Below, in pieces: positions 9,919 to 21,241 of a DNA stretch of 21,241 bases. This stretch comes from Priapulus caudatus (Eukaryota > Priapulida > Priapulimorpha > Priapulimorphida > Priapulidae): contig NW_014577429.1 in NCBI RefSeq assembly GCF_000485595.1, positions 157,016-178,256 of the forward strand. The letters run 5' to 3'. The translations under genes and the position numbers were made by a program. Position 1 is the first letter of the stretch. Every line of letters begins with the position of its first letter. The notes beneath the pieces were generated by a model. The model searched no databases and had not been told where the DNA came from. It was given only the letters and a program-made list of their open reading frames with translations.

Positions 9919-10646
9919 ACAAAATAATTATTAGTTACGACAATAAATACGCCATGTGTGGTATCGCGTCATGCGCCTGTTGTTGTTGTTATACAAAGAC
10001 AAAATACTACAATGGATTTTTTGTCGGCGAATTGAAGAGTACACATAGTATTTGTGCAGGCGGCAAGCGGGCCCGCGTTGTGCGCGTCACGCGTGCGGCT
10101 GTGCAGTGATACTGCGCACATATTTCCGGTTCAGTTGATGACGAGAGAAATATAAGAAGAGGCGTAGGTACGCTGGCGTACAGCTGGTGCATGCCCGCCA
10201 CGGGATTCTGTGAGCTTTACTCTTCGTAAACTCGCGCGGTATGCTAAATAAATATATACACCTTTCGTGCGTCTGTTTGCCTGTGTGTTTGTTTGTTTGT
10301 TTGTTTGTTTGTTTGCATGTGTGCATGCATGTGCGTGTGCTGAACACATGCGCTCGGTTGACAATTAGCGACGTTGATGACTATCTGTGTATCTGCATCA
10401 ATTTCAGCACGTTGTTCCCCCCGTGACGTACATAAGCAATGACTTGAATAGCTTCTGGTGTTCGTGGCACGCTTATCGTAGCTCATCACGCGGAAACATT
10501 AACCTCGTTCATATATTATGATACCAGGATATAGACAGGATAGAGTGTGAACGCCACCAGCGCCCTCACCCACCACCGCTACCATTGCTGCTGCCACCAG
10601 TGTAAGACAAGCTTAAGCGCGTAGCGGGATATTAAACGGACAACGG
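9918..10646. other. Unique stretch with a TTTG microsatellite
   Basis: The only regular structure is a TTTG/GTTT run at about 10284-10315. Frames reading through it on either strand are short and unrecognised. CCACCAG words recur near 10555, 10595 and 10881. Confidence 0.6.
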
Positions 10647-10730
10647 CAGGGTGACAATGGGAGGCGGTGTAGCTAAGTATCGCGCCGTCAGGGTGACAAT
10701 GGGAGGCGGTGTAGCTAAGTATCGCGCCGT
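10647..10730 (+). repeat. Perfect 42-bp tandem duplication
   Basis: Two identical 42-base units (10647-10688 and 10689-10730) begin CAGGGTGACAATGGGAGG and end TATCGCGCCGT; a third copy starts (CAGGGTG) and breaks off at 10737. The length is a multiple of three, so an open frame reads the same 14 residues twice, but nothing else supports coding. Complete identity suggests a recent event. Confidence 0.95.
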
Positions 10731-10792
10731 CAGGGTGCCTTTATGTTTAAACGCATCGCTGTTCGTGTTTAATACACATAAATACTCTCTCC

Positions 10793-10817
10793 TGCCTCTC
10801 TCTCTCTCCATCTCTCG

Positions 10818-10870
<53 letters not shown>

Positions 10871-10872
10871 TC
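10793..10872 (+). repeat. CT then CA microsatellite
   Basis: A CT-rich tract (about 10793-10853) with a long uninterrupted CT run passes directly into a CA run (about 10853-10871). No other feature overlaps. Confidence 0.9.
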
Positions 10873-10923
10873 ACACCGCTGCCACCAGCGATAAACCCGC
10901 ACAGAAAGCGAGGCAAGTATTGA

Positions 10924-10960
10924 TTGACGTGGGGGCGTGTCGACGCGCGCTCATTGGCTC
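10924..10960 (+). promoter_or_regulatory. Candidate proximal promoter elements of FoxD
   Basis: A GC/KLF-type box (GGGGGCGTG at about 10931-10939) lies 14 bases before an inverted CCAAT box (ATTGG at 10953-10957, in TCATTGGCTCGCG). A second inverted CCAAT box is at 11383-11387. This grouping about 550 bases upstream of the FoxD start, in rising GC content, suits a TATA-less promoter. No TATA box or initiator can be named with confidence, and the transcription start is unknown. Confidence 0.3.
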
Positions 10961-11278
10961 GCGCCCGTGTTTATGCTATCGTTTGGTGTTTATTACGGGA
11001 CTGCGAGACCATACCGCCAGCTAGACTGCGTTTCCAGCCACGGCGACCTGCCGCACAACACATTGCCGTGTCGCTACCGAACGTCGGGCAAAAAACAGTT
11101 CACAGTTTGCACCGTATTCCGTCTGTAATATTAGAGTTGCAGCGTTTGGCAGCTGCGCGCGGACTGTACACGACATCGCTTCAGCTGCCTCGCAGAAAGA
11201 AGGACAGAAAGAGAGAGAGAGAACCGAGGACGATTTATCTGTTCTGCGGTCGCCGAGCGTACTACCTATTCTGTACGC

Positions 11279-11305
11279 GTGTGTGTGTGGGTGTTTGTTT
11301 GTGTC

Positions 11306-11345
<40 letters not shown>

Positions 11346-11356
11346 TGTGTGTGTGA
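11279..11356 (+). repeat. TG microsatellite upstream of FoxD
   Basis: A TG-rich run with a long pure core (about 11308-11344), broken by GTTTG and TCTG words, ends about 150 bases before the FoxD start codon. If transcription starts upstream it lies in the 5' untranslated region. Confidence 0.9.
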
Positions 11357-11477
11357 CTGCGGCGCGCTGACGCGGACTTGCGATTGGTGATTGCGCGTGT
11401 CGCACGTTACCGGCCGCTAGCTCTGTAAAGCTGACAGACGGAGAGCGCGCACGAACACCGCCCGGTCGCCGTCGTTC

Positions 11478-11489
11478 ATGCACGCCTGA
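11478..11489 (+). other. Short upstream ORF (ATG-CAC-GCC-TGA) before FoxD
   Basis: Three codons and a stop encode Met-His-Ala, in the same frame as FoxD and 15 bases before its first ATG. The TGA rules out any FoxD start further upstream in this exon. If it lies in the mRNA leader, such a short upstream ORF could tune initiation at the two candidate FoxD start codons. Use of it is inferred. Confidence 0.5.
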
Positions 11490-11504
11490 GCGCGTCGCTG
11501 CTTG

Positions 11505-12956
11505 ATGTGCGACGACGACGACGACGCCGCTGACAGCGCCGCCATGCTACCGATGAGGATGCCCTGCACGGCGGAAGAGATCAGCTTCCACAACTCGAAC
11601 AATGGCTTCAAGCATCTTATGTCGGCCGCCGCCCCGCCGGACGGAGCCGCCACCGACGACCCGTCGCCGACCAGCGACGTCGCCAGCGACGGTCGCGTCG
11701 TCGGCCACGAACACGCGCTGCTGCTGCTGCCGTGCCCGAAGAGAAGCGAGACGCCGGTGAACGTCGACGACGACGATGACGACGACGTCGCCGACGACGA
11801 CGACGCGTTCGTCGGCGACCTGGATAGCGACAACTGCGACGCGATGCGACACGCCGAGGAGGGTTCCGACGGCGAGATGACGAGCTTCAAGGTCGAGTCG
11901 GAGGCGGACAGCGGGAAGGAGAATCGAGAGGAGGGCGGCGACGACGAGGGCGGCAACGGGGAGCAGAAGGCGAAGGGTAACACGGTGAAGCCGCCCTACT
12001 CGTACATCGCACTCATCACCATGTCGATCCTGCAGTCTCCGTCGAAGAAGCTGACGCTGTCCGGCATCTGCGATTTCATCATGAACCGCTTCCCGTTCTA
12101 CCGCGAGAAGTTCCCGGCGTGGCAGAACAGCATCCGACACAACCTGTCGCTGAACGACTGCTTCGTGAAGATCCCGCGCGAGCCAGGAAACCCGGGCAAG
12201 GGCAACTACTGGACGCTCGACCCGGCCAGCGAGGACATGTTCGACAACGGCAGCTTCCTGCGACGCCGCAAGCGATACAAGCGCACGCAGCCCGACCTGA
12301 TGCGCCAGCCGACGGCCTTCATGGCGGCGACGTCGCCCTACGGTCATCAGTTCCTGCACGGACACCACCCGCACGCCGGCCTGCCCTACCCGTACATGTC
12401 GCCGATGCCGACGCCCGTGCAGCTGATGACGCGAGGCGAGCTGGACAGGAGCACGCTGAACCCGCTCGCCTACAACACGGGCGTGTCGTCGATGCCGTCG
12501 GCCGTGTGCAAGCCGTCGCCGTCAGCGCGTCCGCCCGGCGCCGTGTTCAGCATCGACAACATCATCGGCAACCACGACAGCAGTCCGGCGCAGCTGCAGC
12601 AGCTGCTGCACGGTCGCGGCGCTAACTCTGCCTTCACGGCGGCCATGCCGCTAGCCGGCGTCACGGCGGCCGACGTCGAGAAATACCACCGACAGCTCGC
12701 CGCCGGCAACCTGCTCGGCCTGTCGCCGGCCGACTTCGAGCAGTACCGCCAGCTGGCGCTGGCGAGCGCCGCCGGACTGAGTGCGGTCGAGCTGGAGAAG
12801 TACCGACAGTTTCTTCCGAATCCGGCCGCCGTCGATTTCGAGAAATATCGGCAGCTGCTTGGGCAGCATGCCGACGCCGCCGACAAGCACGGCCGCATGA
12901 TGGACAGAGTCGGACCAGCGATCGGTACGGGCGTGCCCGTGTCCATGTGGCGCTGA
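11505..12956 (+). CDS. FoxD: Forkhead box transcription factor, FoxD class
   Basis: A single uninterrupted frame of 483 residues from ATG 11505 encodes a nuclear DNA-binding regulator. Residues 88-100 are an Asp-rich acidic patch, common in FoxD N-termini. Residues about 161-260 are a complete forkhead domain: it opens with KPPYSYIAL, has the recognition helix [14 protein letters not shown] and closes with [16 protein letters not shown] and [11 protein letters not shown], a strong match to FoxD over FoxC, FoxB or FoxE. Residues 348-355 are FSIDNIIG, the eh1-like motif that recruits Groucho/TLE in FoxD3-type proteins, so repression is likely. Residues 390-452 carry four EKYRQ-like repeats. FoxD genes are typically intronless, as here. 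GC3 is very high, so antisense frames are shadows. ATG 11505 has poor context (TTG before it); in-frame ATG 11544 (residue 14) has GCCGCC before it and may be the main start, giving 470 residues. Orthology within FoxD is not resolved. Confidence 0.96.
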   Translation: MCDDDDDAADSAAMLPMRMPCTAEEISFHNSNNGFKHLMSAAAPPDGAATDDPSPTSDVASDGRVVGHEHALLLLPCPKRSETPVNVDDDDDDDVADDDDAFVGDLDSDNCDAMRHAEEGSDGEMTSFKVESEADSGKENREEGGDDEGGNGEQKAKGNTVKPPYSYIALITMSILQSPSKKLTLSGICDFIMNRFPFYREKFPAWQNSIRHNLSLNDCFVKIPREPGNPGKGNYWTLDPASEDMFDNGSFLRRRKRYKRTQPDLMRQPTAFMAATSPYGHQFLHGHHPHAGLPYPYMSPMPTPVQLMTRGELDRSTLNPLAYNTGVSSMPSAVCKPSPSARPPGAVFSIDNIIGNHDSSPAQLQQLLHGRGANSAFTAAMPLAGVTAADVEKYHRQLAAGNLLGLSPADFEQYRQLALASAAGLSAVELEKYRQFLPNPAAVDFEKYRQLLGQHADAADKHGRMMDRVGPAIGTGVPVSMWR

Positions 12957-13047
12957 CCCCCGCGCGGCGGTCACCGGCCGTGACGTCACCGCTGACCCCT
13001 TCCCCGCTATGCGGGCGCTGCGCCGCCGGGACCTCATCTCAGGTGTT

Positions 13048-13055
13048 TGTAAATA
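13048..13055 (+). promoter_or_regulatory. Pumilio-type element in FoxD 3' UTR
   Basis: TGTAAATA matches the UGUANAUA Pumilio recognition core and lies 92 bases after the FoxD stop, in otherwise GC-rich sequence. A second copy at 13979-13986 lies beyond the probable transcript end. An 8-mer can occur by chance, so this is only suggestive of post-transcriptional control. Confidence 0.3.
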
Positions 13056-13254
13056 CAGGACCAGAAACACTCGTGCAGCAGCGACGATACGATCATTCGC
13101 GTGCAATTGATTTGTGAGACGAGAGAAGCGAGAGAGAGAGGGAGAGGGAGAGAGAAGGGGAGACAAGTGCTACACATGATGGTGTGGTATACCCGGACAG
13201 AAAGACGCTCTCTTCCGCTCAGACATCGGCAAGCTACATATATGTAATTATATG

Positions 13255-13344
13255 CAGACATATTATTTATATATACGTGTGCGTATATATAGCTATATAT
13301 ATCTATATATACATATGTATATATATATCTACTATATATATATG

Positions 13345-13379
<35 letters not shown>
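13255..13379. repeat. TA-rich microsatellite cluster
   Basis: Several TA runs are interrupted by C, G or GTATG words, with the longest clean run at about 13350-13376. A further clean run lies at about 13484-13513, and TGTGTA repeats at 13620-13652. All fall in the presumed 3' UTR. Confidence 0.9.
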
Positions 13380-13480
13380 AACTCTAACCAACGAACTGAT
13401 TATGTTGATTACTGCTGTGACATGCATGCGTAACGACGCGAGCGCGCAGTGAACGCGTACGCGGAAATTATAAGCGAGAG

Positions 13481-13516
<36 letters not shown>

Positions 13517-13706
13517 CGCTGCTCTGCTTACATACAACCAATTTACGTTGTTTAGATAAGCATTCGTAATTACGGGACACGGTTGATTCTCACCGTGCTC
13601 GTTGCTACGCGTGTACGAGTATGTGTGTATGTGTGTATGTGTGTATGTGTGTAGAGACAGACAGTCGGCTTTTGATACACCGTACCCGGATAGGAAATTC
13701 TATAGA

Positions 13707-13712
13707 AATAAA
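13707..13712 (+). terminator. Candidate polyadenylation signal AATAAA
   Basis: This is the first AATAAA downstream of the FoxD stop on the + strand; I found no ATTAAA before it. The sequence that follows (CGTATATATGTACTCG) is only weakly GT-rich. Confidence 0.4.
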
Positions 13713-13730
13713 TCTAGGGCATATAATATA

Positions 13731-15584
13731 CGTATATATGTACTCGCTACTGAGGTTTACTCTCAGGTACAAGGACAAGTGTGTCTCGCATGTATTTAAT
13801 ATTGTAGCGGCTTAAATTTAATCGTGAGAGAGAGAGAGAGAGAGTCATTTTGCCAACAATAAGTACTGTGTAATGTCGTGTGTTAATATAATACATACGT
13901 GTACATAAAATTTATTGCCCGACTGTGAAAACTTAGCGGTTTTTTCGAAAATTTATGATTATATAATAACAGGCTAATTGTAAATATGGAATGGCAATTC
14001 TAGAAAAGAATGCGTGATGAAATGTAAAGCTTGCCGAAATTGTACATAATGTATAATCAACTTTGTCGTTGTTACATGTGAAAGCCCAGTATGTAAAAGG
14101 TCTATATGTTGTAAATTATATATTCGATAAATATTGATAACGATAACATTTTCGTTCTGTTTTGATTTTGTCTTCCCTATCCCGCACGCTACGATCAAAA
14201 TGCAGTGCATCGTATTTTTGTCTGGTGCGTCTATATCAGCTAATATAACGCGAGCGAAATGCCGCTGCATTCTCCGTTCGTTCCCGCGCACCCGCTATGC
14301 ATACCGCAGCAACTAACTCGAACTCTTTCTCGCTCAAGCGGCTTGTCACGTTGCAGCGTGACATGATAGTCGTATCTCTCACGCTGTGATGAGGGGTGCT
14401 TGTCATGCGAACCCACGTCAACGCTCCAGCCGCTAACGACTCTGTAAACGTGTGCAATTCGCTAATCGCAAACGAGAAGAATGAATGCGCAGGAGATCCC
14501 ATGCACGGTAAGCCGCTCGTCGTGTTACAGCCCCATAGCCGCGCTTATATAATCGTGGCATTTAATTTTTCTAGTGATAAAAATCGAAGTGGAAATCGGC
14601 TGGAGAAAAATCAGCCGTTAACGATTTATTCTATATTTGCGTCCATTTGCTTCTGTTTCTCGTCGGCGACGTGTGTGGTAGGTACTGCACGCAAGCCCGC
14701 AGTACAGCTTGCTGGGGTAGATAACCTGCTACCCACACTTCACCGACTTCTCACAGTCTGTATTGCCCACGAGTTGATAACTTTCCCGCGTAGTCCCTTA
14801 ATCCCTAATCGATCGACGCGTGTAGCTGATATGTATCAACGAGAACTGCTGACGCTTCTGTACACACATATTATAATTACGGAATCACGAAATTTGTGAA
14901 AATGAATGTTGATGAGTCGTCTGTAATATATGTACTGTTGTCATCTATGGAAACACATAAGAAACAATTTGCAACATAATATTTCACGACGTTGTAAAAT
15001 CCGGCGTAATAACCTGGGCTTTCGTTTCCAACCTTATCAGTTCTGATAGCCGAAGCGTGTTCATAAATAATATCGATATACTACCTTATATTATATATAT
15101 AATATATGAAAACAAATGTTTATGAGTTTACCGGTATTTACGCAGTTTTCGTTTATACAATTCATAAATGTTTATTGACGTTATATGTTTTCTCATATGC
15201 TTAGTCAATCATCGTACAGGCAGATAACTGAATAATAAATCTCCCTCGTTCACTATAATGAGGCCAGAAGGAAATGCTCTGTAAAAAAAAGCATTTACGG
15301 ATGGAAAATTTTTTCTCGACGAACATGTAATATATCATAATTATGTGCATATAATTTTGCGCTTTTTAATCTCACCGCTTCTTTAAATGTGATTTCTAAA
15401 ATAAAATACGAGGAAAGTAAATTTCTAGAATATTTTATTTTATCTTTTTTAATCGTAGCATTGTGGTTAGTAATTTTACGAAAATTCGAAGTTAGTTAAT
15501 CCCAGCAGTTTCGCACACAAATCGGCTAGCAAAATAATAATACGGGGTTTATATACGTGCTCACCGCTTTATCGTAACATATTT
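13731..15584. other. AT-rich intergenic stretch, no supported gene
   Basis: It contains a GA run (13825-13844), a 7-bp inverted repeat TGTCACG-TTGCAG-CGTGACA (14344-14363) and TA-rich words near 15090. One open frame from ATG 14405 to about 14899 spans 164 codons without simple repeats, but it matches no family I know. It is about the longest frame expected by chance in a window of this size, so I do not call it a gene. Confidence 0.55.
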
Positions 15585-15638
15585 TCAAGAGCTCATAATA
15601 GAGAGCTCTTATATGAGCTCTCTATTATGAGCTCTTGA
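15585..15638. repeat. Perfect 24-bp inverted repeat with 6-base loop
   Basis: The left stem (15585-15608, beginning TCAAGAGCTCATAATAG) and the right stem (15615-15638, ending TATTATGAGCTCTTGA) are exact reverse complements around the loop TTATAT. Pairing stops at a T/T mismatch on the outer edge. Each stem contains two GAGCTC palindromes. It could form a cruciform or an RNA hairpin; a perfect stem with a very short loop is not typical of a microRNA precursor. No neighbouring gene explains it. Confidence 0.95.
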
Positions 15639-15790
15639 TATTTTGTACGGTTATATAAGAGTCTGCTTTCAGTGATGGCACTGACCTCTGACAAATCAAA
15701 CATGCTTTAGGGATCGAATGACTAAGTCGAATGAATGAAGTTAATTTTACAGCATCGTTGCGCACGTCCGCCACAAGCGCATGTACATAT

Positions 15791-17340
<1,550 letters not shown>

Positions 17341-17372
17341 ATACGCACACGCACGCACGCACGCACGCACGG
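17341..17372 (+). repeat. CGCA tetranucleotide microsatellite
   Basis: About seven ACGC units follow ATACGCAC. The tract is short and regular. Confidence 0.85.
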
Positions 17373-18855
17373 TGCTTATTCTATCAACGTTGACAAAGAG
17401 GTGACAGGTACGTGTCGCCAATTTCGCCGACAGTTTCTCGGACGGCTTTCCGCGGAGAAAATACACGCGACAATCATATCCAACGGGCATGTTTTTATCG
17501 TCGTCTGTCGATTTCGATCTACGTGACAGACGGCTGTTCTGACGCGCCGTCACTCCCTCTTACGAAAGATGCCGGTAGTAGTGTCGAAAGCTGTCGAGTG
17601 CACGCAGAATGTAGTCTAACCCAACAGCTTCTCTCTCGACCGTAGCCGATGTATGGAAGTCACTCGTCATCGAGTTGTCTCCCGGAACACCAAATCACAG
17701 ATTAATGTTATAATATTTCAGGATCGCTATCACTTAAATAATCAGTCGTCACTGTTCGTCATGCGGCATAAATACAGCACCTGCTTATCAAGTAATGAAT
17801 AGGTGAGTCATTTTAGTGATTTCGATCATGAAGATCATGATCCTTATTCGTTTTTTTGTAGTTTTTACTTTGTTTTTTTGTGTGTTCTTTGCGCTTTGTA
17901 GCTGCGCTCTGAGCTCCATAAACGCTCCACAGCTACGATCATGCGCTTATACATAATTAGCTGGCCATTGTGCGCAGCACATATGTATATAATATTAAAT
18001 AATTAAATACAAATGGAATAATAGTAAGAAGAAGACACTAAATTCCGAATTATATTTTGTCTTCCGTCGATTTTTGCTGTGTAATGTTATTTGTACTACT
18101 ATTATTAATTGTGTACTTTTATGTACAACACATTTCAAGCCACTTATTTCTAAAGAGAGATACCCGAGGAAAAAATATCGCCAGTAATCAATAGCGAATC
18201 TGTTTTCGTTTGGTTCCCGTCACTGATTTTAAGTATTAATTCTCCTCCCGTCTCTTCCCGTGCATTCAGTCGGATCGTATCACCACCTGCAAACAGACAC
18301 GGTGCACAAGTGGTCGGGAAATGCTTGTAGCCAAGACGTTAAATATATTCGGCTCAATTTTCCTAAGACTGTGTACCGTGCGGCCGGGAAGAGCTACCGC
18401 GCGCCTAACCACAAGTGCTGGTCAAATATTGTAGCAGACGCGAATATAGCGTTGTAGCGTGTGCACAGGGGGGCCTGGCGCGCGCTCGGCAGCAGGCGCA
18501 CGTTAGCATGCATTCATCTGCTGCGCCAAATTGCCGACTTTGACAATATTATTGCGCTCACGTTTGCTCTTCTCTCGAAAATTTGCCGAGTCCGCGGCGG
18601 AGACAGAGAGTTGGACCGTTGACCAACGACATTACGACGCTGCTACATAAGTTAAATGCAATAGTAGCTCAGCAAAGCGTCCATGCTGATATACAGTGTC
18701 TTTGTCATTACGAGTCAGCAAGCGACAGTCGGTCAGACAAGCGATACCGTGCGTAGGTGACAGAGAGGTAGAGTGTCTCCGTCACTGCAAACAGGCGATA
18801 TGGTGGGGGAGGGATTTTCACTATCATGAGCGGCAACATCTCGTCTTGATCTGTC
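17373..18855. other. Intergenic stretch without supported gene
   Basis: AT-rich around 17700-18250 and more GC-rich at both ends. Short poly-T patches occur near 17850-17880. A small frame at 18260-18457 has no recognisable domain. Nothing else is supported. Confidence 0.5.
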
Positions 18856-18925
18856 GACGTCACCCCGAGGAGGGTACGCGGCTTTTGTTGACGTCACCGC
18901 GAGAGGGTAACGCTGTTACGTCGAC
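18856..18925 (+). repeat. 34-bp spaced direct repeat containing a CRE
   Basis: GACGTCACCCCGAGGAGGGTA (18856-18875 for the first 20 bases) and GACGTCACCGCGAGAGGGTAA (from 18890) are imperfect direct repeats 34 bases apart. The second includes the full TGACGTCA palindrome at 18889-18896. They may be paired binding sites or a small tandem duplication. Confidence 0.5.
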
Positions 18926-18943
18926 GCGATTGTAAGGACATGG

Positions 18944-19034
18944 AATATATATATATATACATATATATGTAAATATATATACATATATATATATCTATAT
19001 ATACATATATATATATCTATATATACATATATAT
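18944..19034. repeat. TA-rich microsatellite with ACATA/CTATA interruptions
   Basis: TA runs are broken at regular spacing by C in ATACAT and ATCTAT words, giving a loose repeat of about 22 bases near 18985-19033. Confidence 0.9.
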
Positions 19035-19722
19035 TGGGCCGGATACGGAGCTCGATTGATTCAGCCAGGCTTTGCGAACAGAGATATGACTAAGCTTTAG
19101 CGGATTTAACACAGACGCAATCTGAGAATCTCTATCTGCTCTGCATACGCTATGATATCGACTACATGTTCTCTATGATGGCACATTTCATGCGATTTCT
19201 GTGATACGCGATGCAATCTCTATATTTAGGCGCCATATAACAGCACGGCTCAGATTGGCCGGATAATCTTACGCTATTGTGTAAGCAAAGCTTATGGCAA
19301 CACGGCGCATATTTTCCCATGAAATTGAATGATGTTGTGATATATACGCAAATGATTTATACAGCTCAGGCTCGCCCGCTGCTTCGCTGCGATGTTGTTT
19401 GTGCTTAGCTTCTTCTTGCCAGCGTTCGGCTGCCGCTCCGCTCGGGTTATACGCCGCTGCTCTGCTACGCTTGTTATCGTTACTTTCCGATAGAATAACA
19501 CGCCTCCTATAGTCGATGCCACTTACAGCGCGGCTCGTAGGTGTGAAGTAACACGCCTGGCTGCGTAAACACGGCTCCTACCCCATGCAACGCTGTTTGC
19601 CGACGTTTCGCAGTGAAATCGAAGATAACGGTGGTTTCATAGCAGAGGTTTCTGAAGAAAGCCAATTTTTTCAAGAGCTTTAATAATTTGCAAGCGACCG
19701 CGCGGTATAAATATATATTACC
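19035..19722. other. Intergenic stretch without supported gene
   Basis: Mixed composition with GCT/CGCTG-rich words near 19375-19465. ACACGCCT occurs twice (about 19499 and 19551), each near CGGCTC words. No gene or element is recognised. Confidence 0.5.
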
Positions 19723-21229
<1,507 letters not shown>

Positions 21230-21241
21230 GATCGGGAGCAT

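Larger units (their letters stand above)
12957..13730 (+). other. Probable FoxD 3' untranslated region
   Basis: After the TGA the GC-rich sequence fades by about 13035 and becomes AT-rich with several TA repeats. The first AATAAA is at 13707-13712, so a transcript end near 13725-13735 is reasonable. A purine-rich AGAG tract lies near 13123-13163. The length is inferred from the signal alone. Confidence 0.4.

Noticed and set aside
11502-11504. TTG codon as the FoxD start
   Set aside because: A non-ATG start is not needed in an animal gene when ATG follows at once at 11505.
11417-13166. Antisense and out-of-frame frames of 158-275 codons over FoxD
   Set aside because: The FoxD body has very high GC at third positions, which removes stops in other frames. 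None shows a domain, while the FoxD frame contains a full forkhead domain.
14405-14899. Possible 164-residue protein
   Set aside because: No family resemblance, no splice or promoter support, and a length near the expected chance maximum for a window of this size.
15585-15638. microRNA precursor
   Set aside because: The stem is perfectly paired and the loop has only six bases, unlike a typical animal precursor, and there is no flanking lower stem.

Overview
The window reads as nuclear DNA of an animal, most likely an invertebrate. It holds one confident protein-coding gene, an intronless forkhead transcription factor of the FoxD class on the + strand (11505-12956). Around it lie about 19 kb of non-coding DNA unusually rich in microsatellites, minisatellites and other repeats. 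There are no bacterial-style operons, ribosome binding sites or dense coding. The species cannot be named from the sequence; the FoxD call fits any bilaterian.

Layout. Positions 1-5125 are non-coding and dominated by two copies of a roughly 1.35-1.45 kb block (about 92-1430 and 3179-4638), each preceded by TA-rich DNA and followed by a CA tract. The second copy differs from the first largely by single-base insertions and deletions, which looks more like uncorrected long-read sequence or a mis-assembled second haplotype than an aged duplication. A GC-rich single-copy stretch with a perfect NRF1-type motif lies between the copies. Positions 5500-8000 hold a 10-bp minisatellite of 38 units that is almost perfectly alternating purine-pyrimidine, a long imperfect AGC/AGT/AAC triplet tract, and a TACAC/TGCAC pentamer array. 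Positions 8200-9340 hold the best candidate mobile element: two inverted arms about 440 bp apart. Beyond one arm is a 280-bp array of 27-bp units, each built of two small palindromes. Positions 9340-10920 are AT-rich to mixed and include a perfect 42-bp tandem duplication.

FoxD has a GC-rich, CpG-dense body, an upstream CCAAT/GC-box region and a TG repeat in the presumed 5' leader. A four-codon in-frame upstream ORF precedes it, and there are two plausible initiation codons. The protein has an acidic N-terminal part, a complete forkhead domain, the FSIDNIIG Groucho-binding-type motif, and a C-terminal series of four EKYRQ-like repeats that I do not recognise from other FoxD proteins. The first AATAAA after the stop lies about 750 nt downstream, beyond several TA repeats.

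Positions 13.7-21.2 kb show no gene I can support. They contain a perfect 24-bp hairpin at 15585-15638, long CA/TA, TA and GA microsatellites, and a short direct repeat with a CRE palindrome. A single developmental regulator in a large gene-poor interval fits the common pattern for Fox genes, but no enhancer can be proven by reading alone.
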